A stretch of DNA of 64,000 bases from Dactylonectria macrodidyma (lineage: Eukaryota; Ascomycota; Sordariomycetes; Hypocreales; Nectriaceae): the NCBI GenBank assembly GCA_020744425.1, contig JAGMUV010000046.1, forward strand, positions 124,001 to 188,000, in the 5' to 3' direction. A program made the position numbers and the translations under genes. Below, piece by piece: positions 56,636 through 64,000 of this stretch. Below the pieces are notes generated by a model. It made no database searches, was not told where the DNA came from, and saw only the letters and a program-made list of their open reading frames with translations. Position 1 is the first letter of the stretch. Each line of letters begins with the position of its first letter.

Positions 56636-58258
56636 CTAGTCATGAACCTGGTACTTCCGGAAATCACGCGTCTTCACCTTCTTTTCGAATAAGTCGTCCA
56701 GCTCCCGGTAGGTGCGGTTCTTCATCTCAGGCAGGTCGAAGAAGAGCACGACCACAGCCACAATACACAGGCCGGCGAAGAAGAAGCCCGTCTTGCCGCC
56801 CAGGTTGCCCTTATCTGAGTTAAACATATAAGGGACGAAGAAGTTAAAAGCCCACGAGGCGAAGCCGTTACACATAAAGCCTACGGCGTTTGCCTTAGCG
56901 CGTAACCTAACGGAGGAGGTCTCAGCCACGATGATGGGGATGATAGGACCGGCGCCGATATTAAAGAAGACGAGCACCATGTTGATCATAACGCCCATAT
57001 ACCAGAGGGCCGAGTAGGTGGTGAAGCAGCCGGCGATGCCGACGGAGAGCCAGACCAGCGACAGGAAAGCGGTGCAAGCTATGATAGTACGCCTGCGGCC
57101 GGCCCTAGCGGCGAGGTACCACGAGATGATATTGCCGACGAGGGCGAGGCCGGAGGCGATCTCCAGGACGGTGATGGAGTTAGTCGGCGAGAGGCCGGCG
57201 ACGATCATGAAGTAGGTGCCATTAGCGACGAAGGAGAGGCCCATGCACTGCTGCACGGTGCTGGCGAAGATGATAATGCGCATGCGGCGCCAGTTGGAGC
57301 CCCTGAAGCACTCAGCCCAGGTGACGCCGTCGGAGGCCTGCAGCTCCTCGCGCTCGTGCTCGAGCAGTGCCTGCATGGCGACGACGGAGGCCTCGACGGA
57401 CGCGGCATCGTGAAGGCGTGCGAAGGACCGCCGAGCGCCCTCAATATCGCCCCTGCGCAGCAGCCAGGCCGGCGACTCGGGCACGAAGAAGGCGGCGATA
57501 AAGGCCGCGCCGGCCATGGCCCACTGCGTAGCGAAGCAGATGCGGTAGGCGATGGGCTCGAGGCCGTTGGGGATCTGGCTGCCGGCGACGACGGCGGCGA
57601 CGAGCTGGCCCAGGACTAGGTTAAACTGAAACATGGATAGCGACACGCCGCGGAGCTTAGTGGGCACAATCTCCGAGTTGTAGATCAGGCATGTCGTAGC
57701 CATCATGCTGAGGCCTATGCCGAGCACGATCTTGCCGGCCAGGAAGGCGCCGCGGCGGTGGTCCATGTCGCTGCTCAGGTCCGAGGTGTATACAATGGCG
57801 ACGCCGGCCGAGGTGACCAGCGCGCCGGCCATTATGGAGATCTTGCGGCCGAAACGGTCCGCCACCCAGCCGTTGACGATGGAGCCGATCATGAAGCCGA
57901 TCTGCATGGAGGCGTTCCAGAGGGCGAGCCACACCGAGGGCAGGATCAGTGCCTCTCCGTGGAGCTCTCCGAACCGTTGCCTGCGCATGCTGTCAGAGGG
58001 GGGGAGTGTGCATAGGGGGGGGGCCTTGATGCCGGGAACTTACAGAAAGGCAGGGAACACGGTCACCACGCCGAGGATGATGATGTCGAAGCCAAAGGCC
58101 ATGGGCCCCAGGGACATGAGCAAGCCCATGATCATCGGTTTTGGGTGCTCCTTGAGAGACTGCAGGAAGGAGACGTTCGGGGCGTCGTGAGGCGCTGTGA
58201 TGGCCACCTCGCCCTGCTTCTCAACCATATCGATGGTGGTCTTGTCGTCGCGAGACAT
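56636..58258 (-). CDS. MFS sugar (alpha-glucoside-type) transporter
   Basis: Exons 58258-58044 and 57989-56636 give 522 residues; the intron 58043-57990 has GTAAGT and CTGACAG. A twelve-helix sugar porter of the plasma membrane, proton symport expected. Marks: cytosolic N-terminus, first helix GLLMSLGPMAFGFDIIILG, ADRFGRK loop between helices 2 and 3, the PESPAWLLRRG motif after helix 6, QQCMG in helix 7 and the conserved ending PEMKNRTYRELDDLFEKKV, which is typical of maltose/alpha-glucoside permeases. Start chosen at MSRDDK; upstream in-frame codons exist but look non-coding. Very GC-rich third positions, unlike the AT-rich flanks. Divergent from a Zn2Cys6 remnant, suggesting a former transporter-regulator pair. 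Confidence 0.9.
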
Positions 58259-58548
58259 TACGGGCGACTGAGGCAAGTGTGCTGAAGACTTGTGAAACGA
58301 AGAGGCCGTAGCATGAAGACAGGAGGATAGCGATATGCCATGCCATGCCAATGTCTCGGCGGCCAGCCTTGGTTATATAGTTGACTGTCCTGACCCTGGC
58401 AATAGTCTCGGCAACCGCTGGGAGTTTGTGTTGAAGCGGCGAAAAGCCTCTAGTGACATCGGGTCTCAGCCGCGTTGCGGGGGTGGAGCCTTTGTGCCCC
58501 GGACTTTATCTGTCGGGGAGTTTCCCCGAAGACTGAAATCTGACCCTG

Positions 58549-58900
58549 ATGTGTCCTGTTTCTCCAGCTTTAATTAACCACCGCGCATCTTCCTCAGACT
58601 CGGCACGCGGGTTCTCGCATCTGCCGGCGCGCCAGCCCTCGGACCACGGCAACGATAACTGCTCGATTGACCCAGACACAACAGAAGGAGACGGCTCTTC
58701 GCTGTCCGCCCGTGCCGGCCCTGCTTGCGAGGCATGCCGGATGCGCAAGACCCGCTGCGTGGGCTTCCCTGTGTGCAGGTGGTTTCAGAACCGCCAGCAG
58801 CATTGCATACGCGGCCGCAACTCCCAGACAAGCTCGTGAGTGTTGCTGCCCCTGGGGAGGCGTTATCTGTGCTGTGCTAACTTGGCTGTCGTCTCAGCTA
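58549..58900 (+). pseudogene. Truncated Zn2Cys6 transcription factor
   Basis: First exon 58549-58835, ending at a GTGAGT donor, encodes a Ser-rich leader and a binuclear cluster CEACRMRKTRCVGFPVC with the last Cys in QNRQQHC. The fifth of the six Cys is missing (RWF where xxC is expected; TTT could come from TGT). A plausible acceptor lies at about 58898, but the next exon ends within some twenty bases and repeat A6 and AT-rich DNA follow, so the regulatory domain is gone. Head-to-head with the sugar transporter 290 bp away, whose regulator it may have been. Not expected to bind DNA normally. Confidence 0.65.
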
Positions 58901-59049
58901 GCTAATATGCCTCCAATTTAACACGCTCCTTCAGCTAGAGATAGTTTCTTCTAAACTTCTCTAACTGGACTCTAATTATAATGCTGTTATTAGATAGCTC
59001 AAGTGACTACTGTGATAACTTTATAATATGTTATATATTATGTAACTTT

Positions 59050-59165
59050 TGCTATAGGTCCTAACTCTTGAGGTGAGGGAGATCTAGCTTTTTTTAGCTT
59101 TTTAATATAGCTTAACCTAGTAAGAGCTCAGTAAACACTTCCTAATTTAGTTCTAAAAGGCCACT
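59050..59165 (+). repeat. Dispersed repeat family A, copy A6 (decayed)
   Basis: Contains CTAACTCTTGAGGTGAGGGAGATCTAGCTTT-like blocks collinear with A1, then AAGAGCTCAGTAAACACTTCC where A1/A3 have CTCGGCGAGC. Marks the edge of the truncated regulator. Confidence 0.6.
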
Positions 59166-59245
59166 TATATTACGGCCTGGTCCTCTGGAATGGCGATTGG
59201 CTTAAAAGAGCAGTTAGTGTGCCCAATAGTTACTGTAATAGTGAT

Positions 59246-59476
59246 TGTTGGAGAATCTTTTTGTCAAATTTTAGAGTGAATTGCTTATATTCATGTGTTC
59301 CCCCTTGCGGCTTGAGGTTTTAAAGCAAGCTCTATATGCCTTTTCTATACTATGTAGAATTAACTGGAAGTTGCTTACTAAGCCTATAGCAATAGGTAGT
59401 AACTATTATCTTTAATAATAATATTTATTAGCTTTTCAAGCTACTTCTATAAGCTTCCTTTTATTACTATTTAACA
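59246..59476 (-). repeat. 3' LTR of Copia-2
   Basis: 231 bp with TG...CA ends on both strands (TGTTGGAGAATC ... TATTTAACA). On the minus strand a polypurine tract GAGGGGGTG lies immediately before it. The other LTR is outside the window. Confidence 0.6.
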
Positions 59477-62400
59477 CACCCCCTCAGGCTTAAGTAGGTC
59501 CCTATTAAGCCTGTATTTTATAAGCAGTCTTCTATATTTTAGAGCCTTTCTTCTATTCCTTCCTGCTTCTAGTTCTATTATTTTTCTTAGATATTATTTA
59601 GGCTAAGTTAATAAAGGAAGCAGTTCCATTTTCTTACTAACAGGGCCTTTATTAAGCTATTTATAACTATATCTATTAATTTAGTATATTTAATCTGAAT
59701 TTTCCCTCCTTAAATCTCTTACTTTAGCTAGTAATTATAGATATTTATATACCTTAGCTTAGTCTTTAAAGTAACTATTTTAATAGTTATAAGGTTAATA
59801 GTCTAAGTATTATTATAGTTAATCTAGATAATTAAATTATCTAATTAAACTATAAGCTCTTTTAGTAGTTAGCTTATATAAAGGGACTCCTTAGCTGCCT
59901 ATACTAAGACTAGGAGTTCTGCTTCTATTATAGATATAATGACTATATCTTACTTACTAGCTCTCTAACCGATTAACCTATTAAACAGCTTAATTATATA
60001 AGCCTGCGAACTTTTTCAGTTAAGAGTATTATTTGCGAAGGAGGTATTACTAGTAACTTTAAGGCCACTAGGCCCTCTGAAGGCTAGGGCTCGGTACTTA
60101 GTATGTGTAAGGTAGTGAATAACGCGGTCAGCAGCTTCTTAATAGGCTCTGCCTGGATTAGTGAGGAATCGTGCCAATCTGAAGATAGCGAAGGCTATGT
60201 TGGGTCGGGTGTTGACAGCAATATAGAGGACTGAGCTGACCTTGTGTTAATAGCGTTGAATTTCTACTAGGGTTGCTAGCTCTGTTCGAGGCTGTAGCTC
60301 TATTTGAGTTATTAGTACTATAGCTGTTCCTTTATTAGCTAGGTTTGTAATTTTATTAATATAGGCTATTTAAAATAGCTAAATCTTTCTTAAGGGTTAG
60401 TTCTATATAACTTCTATTCTAAGGAACTATTATATAGGATTGCTGCCTATTAGCTTATATCTTAATTAGAGCTATTTGATTATTTCCTTAGCCTTGTCTT
60501 CTTAAGCTTTTTAATAGGCTATGATAATATTATTAATATAAAAGAAGAAGAGGATTCCTTCTTTCTTAAAGCAGTAAGGCTCATAAGGAATTTGTATATA
60601 ACCAAGCTCTAAGAGGGTTTTTAAAAGCTCCTTTTACTATAGTAGGGGAGAGACTCATAGTCTATATAAAGCTTTATTTAGTTATAAAATAGTCCCTGCC
60701 TTTTTATATTCTAGAAGTATATATATAAAGATATCCTAATTAATTAAAGCATATATGAATGTATTAACTATATTATATTAGACTATTTCTAGGTTGAATT
60801 TAGCTACTATTACTATCAGGGTTTGAAAGGACCTTTTAGTTAGTATAGCTGTATATATCTTTTGTAATCTCCTTTTAGCTTATTAGTCTCCTCTGACTAT
60901 TAGCTATGCCTTACACTTCTGAAAGTGGCCGTACTTATTATACTTATAGACATATACCTATATATAGCTAAGGACCTATTATTTAAAGGCTCGAGGGTCT
61001 TTAGTTCATATCTTAGTCTAAGACCTCATTTCCTTATGATTTTAAAGGTAATCTTCTTTAGCCTTTCGAAAGAGTTTTCTAAACGGATGATTTATAAGAT
61101 CTTAGTGTTTCCTTAGGGGTAGTAGCAGATTGCTTCTATATATCTTCACCCCCTAATAGAGCTTCCGTTTTATTAAAGTATACTAAGGGGTCTTTCTTTT
61201 AGCTAGGAAGGCTACTTATTAAGGAACTATTATTATACCTTCATTTATCTTAATTATAAGCTTGACTTCTTAATAGAGCGTTTAGATAGAATGTACTAAA
61301 AGGGCTGATAGTAGTGACTCTAGTAGTATTAGAAAAGGGATAAATTTTACTATTATATATAGACTGCTAATATATTTAACTATTTTATTAGCTTCTTCTA
61401 CTAGTTATATTCCCTTATCATTAGTAAGAGCGTTTATTAGAAAGGTTACTTCAAAGGAGTCTTTAGCTTTAAATTCTTTAAAGCTGTCTTTATTTAGAAG
61501 GGCAGACTCTTATATAAATTTAGCTATTTCATTAAGATCGACTTTAAGAAGATTATCCTTAAATCGTTCTTAGTCTTTATTATAGATCTTATCTTTATTA
61601 AATATAATGTCTTGAGTGTTAACTATCCGGTTAATCGTAAGGATCCAGATCCTATAGATATTCAAAGACCTATAGCTTACTAAGAAGCTGATCTAGCCTT
61701 TAGGCTTAAGTCGCATTTTATAGTTAACCTTTTATTAGGCTTCTGAGGTTATTGCATAGGCCTTGTAACTAAATGCTCGTAGATATGTCTGATCCGGCTG
61801 CTTTTTTAGTTATAGAATCCCTCTAGCTTTGGCTAATGCTATATGCAGTTGATTATATGGGGTCTTCTAGCCTGACCTATAGCTAGGCATGCGGTTATGT
61901 AGATAAATAGCTATTCTTCCGATTTCTAGCCATAACTAATGAGGAAGCTTAGCTCCTATCCGCATAGCCCTTTCTTTATCCTTAATCACACCCCCTAAGC
62001 ATTTAGCACTACTGTTTTAGGCTTATATATATAGTACTGAAGGCTTAAGGATAATTGCTCTATCTCTAAAGAAGCCTCTGACCTTTAGTTTAACCTCTAT
62101 AATCTTATTATTACATTTAATAACTCTGACCTTAAGGCTATATTACTATTTAATATAACCTAAGAAGGCTTTAAAAGCTATAATAATAGTATCTATTATA
62201 CAGGCTATAAGATAGTAATCCTAGATGTATCCAGTAGCTTAGCAGGTTAGTAATATCTATAAGGTATAGCCGCTTATGCTTTCTTTATAGTTATAGAAGT
62301 TAATAGCAATACGCTTACTAGCAGTCTGATCAGACTGCCTCGGGGCCCGTCTGACCTGCCTCTTAACCTTTGATATCCTATAGGCTTTGCATTTAATAGT

Positions 62401-64000
62401 AGTTAGACCTCGAATTCGCACTCCTTGAGATGCTAAGACTAAGTGTTTAAGAGCTTGTAGCCCCGGGTGCCCTAGGCGGCTGTGCTAGCGGATGGCTTCT
62501 TCTATTAAAGGGGCCCGTTTAGTATAAGAGGTGAATTTCCTATGGGCTGTAAAGGCGGCCTTTGAGGGCCTTGCTGAACTATATTTAATGATGTATTGAC
62601 TGTATAGGTCTTGGATTAGGCATGCAAGTATTCGATCGAGCTATCGGAGAGTTATTAGGTCGTGCTAGTTATCCTAATAGAGGCCTTTCCTTCGTAGTTA
62701 ATATAGGGAGACTAGGGTCGTAAGGAGTTGAGGGTAGTAGGCCATATCTTCGAGTATTAGGGCTCGATTTCCTATAAGCCTGATAGTTATAGTTCTATAG
62801 CCTAAGATGGGTAGCTTTCAGTCCTTAGCCCAGATAAAGTCTCTTAGGATGGCTTGTTAGTAATTAGCTAGTCTGTCTGGGTTATTTATAATTAAGATAG
62901 TAGCTCTAGGGTTAAGGATTATAGAGTTTTATAAAGGATAGTTATCCTTTTAGGCTATGAATGTAGTCTTAATTGTAGTGATTGCTTAGCTATATAGTCA
63001 TTAATCTTCTTAGCCTTCTTCCTTTAGCTATATAGTTCTAGCTTCTAAAGTCTTAATTCTTTTTCATCTAAGGGCTTTGACTTAGGCCTATAGGTCTAAG
63101 TCTTCCTTAAGGGCTTTTTCTACCCTTTTCTATAGCCTTTCTTAGGCTTTAAATCCTTTCTATACCTAACTTAGAAAGATATAGAAGCATTTCTTCAATT
63201 CGTAGAATAGTTCACACACTAGGCATTTCTCCTATCTCTCCTTAGGAGGCTACTGACATTTCTTTCCTCTCTTCTTTAAGGAGTAGTACTAGTCTTTAAT
63301 AGTAGAGGCATTTCCCTTATTATCCTAAGGGTCCTCTCTAGTATAACTCATAAAAAATGCGCTATAGACTACTTAGCCTTTTATAGCTTTTATATTTTAG
63401 AGCTCGTTTTAAAAGTCATTCTTTAAATCCTAGTATAAAAGAGCTCCTTTTTATAATAGAGGCTTTAAAGAGATTTTATATAACGCAGTCTAGCTTAGTA
63501 GGACTTATGCAGTTATATTAAAGAAGTCCTAAGCCTATACATAGCTATACAGAGTTTCTAGAACCTCTTATTATTGCCCTTTAGCTAGGATTTCTTCCTA
63601 TTAATCTAGTCACTTAAAGGCTTAGCTTATACTCTTTAGGGCAATTTTCATTAAAGTAAGATATTTAGTTTAAATATCTTTTGCTTTATCTTCTTTAAAC
63701 CTGCTGCATTAGGCCCGTAGGTTCTAGTACTATTCAAATATCGATTCATAGGATTGATAGTAGGTTAGAATAAGATTCAGAAAGACAGTTCTAATAATCC
63801 AGTCTTAAAGGCTTCTAAGAGCCTTCTATTCCTTTTTAAAGATCTTCTCTTTAAGCTAATAGAAGGTAAGATCTTATTAAAAAATCTTCTAGCCTTAATC
63901 AGTTAGATTAGATATAGACCATCTTCTACTAATTATTTCTTAGATATTATCTAAGGAGCTTTCTTTAGAGTTAGCTATCTAAGACCGTATTATACATTAA
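59246..64000 (-). mobile_element. Copia-2: Ty1/copia retrotransposon, decayed, runs off the right edge
   Basis: Minus-strand pol can be read in pieces. The reverse transcriptase/RNase H end is at about 60260-59850 (NTRPNIAFAIFRLARFLTNP, AADRVIHYLTHTKYRAL). The GAG-pre-integrase block is at about 62500-62370 (HSRLGHPGLQALKHLVLASQ, with the HHCC zinc site partly lost: CKAY), followed by integrase towards 61900. Gag should lie near and beyond 63000-64000. Many TAA/TAG replace Gln/Trp codons; decay is milder than in Copia-1. A different lineage from Copia-1, judged by these motifs. Confidence 0.85.

Noticed and set aside
60925..61116. 63-codon plus-strand frame in Copia-2
   Set aside because: It lies antisense to the reverse transcriptase of the element; chance opening in decayed DNA.

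Overview
The window is nuclear DNA of a filamentous ascomycete (Pezizomycotina). The evidence is genes with short introns (about 50-125 bases, GTRNGT donors, CTGAY branch sites), fungal-type transcription factors, and a two-speed base composition. Gene islands of ordinary GC sit between blocks dominated by A, T and TpA. In these blocks retroelement and transposon coding frames can still be read, but their CAR and TGG codons have become stops and their Asp codons Asn. That is the footprint of repeat-induced point mutation (RIP). I do not name a genus.

Layout. 1-6.1 kb: four enzyme genes that look like a small aromatic-catabolism group: a FAD-dependent aromatic-ring hydroxylase (cut by the left edge), a galactonate-dehydratase-like enolase-superfamily enzyme, a ketopantoate-reductase-like dehydrogenase and a LigB-type extradiol ring-cleavage dioxygenase. 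6.1-9.8 kb: dispersed repeats and remains of a transcription factor. 9.8-10.5 kb: an intact NUDIX (ADP-ribose pyrophosphatase type) gene. 10.5-13.9 kb: a pogo fragment, repeats and a stop-riddled repeat ORF. 14.0-18.9 kb: a C2H2 plus Zn2Cys6 transcription factor, a small SRPBCC protein and a MYND-finger protein. 18.9-47 kb: nested transposons. These are a RIP-ruined Copia element interrupted by several insertions, one of them a complete Ty3/gypsy chromovirus (7,873 bp, 408-bp LTRs, 5-bp target duplication GTAAT), pogo/Fot1 elements, MITE-like elements and a 1.1-kb retroposed family with 12-16-bp target duplications. 47.5-48.5 kb: an intact HSL-family esterase. 49.7-55.7 kb: more MITEs, a pogo copy and a GC-rich cargo segment. 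55.8-58.9 kb: a B-cyclin-like gene cut at its 5' end by a repeat, an MFS sugar transporter and, divergent from it, a truncated Zn2Cys6 regulator. 59-64 kb: a decayed Copia element running off the right edge.

The most interesting items are three. (1) A spliced accessory ORF lies antisense to gag-pol at the 3' end of the chromovirus; it encodes a small Cys-cluster plus coiled-coil protein. (2) An apparently unnamed retroposed repeat (called family X here) is shown by seven copies, six with visible target duplications and two 5'-truncated. (3) A group of MITEs carries subterminal 16-17-bp repeats, and one member holds a 574-bp GC-rich insert flanked by ACTAG. Splice sites, family labels (A, B, C, D, X, M) and repeat borders were set by eye.
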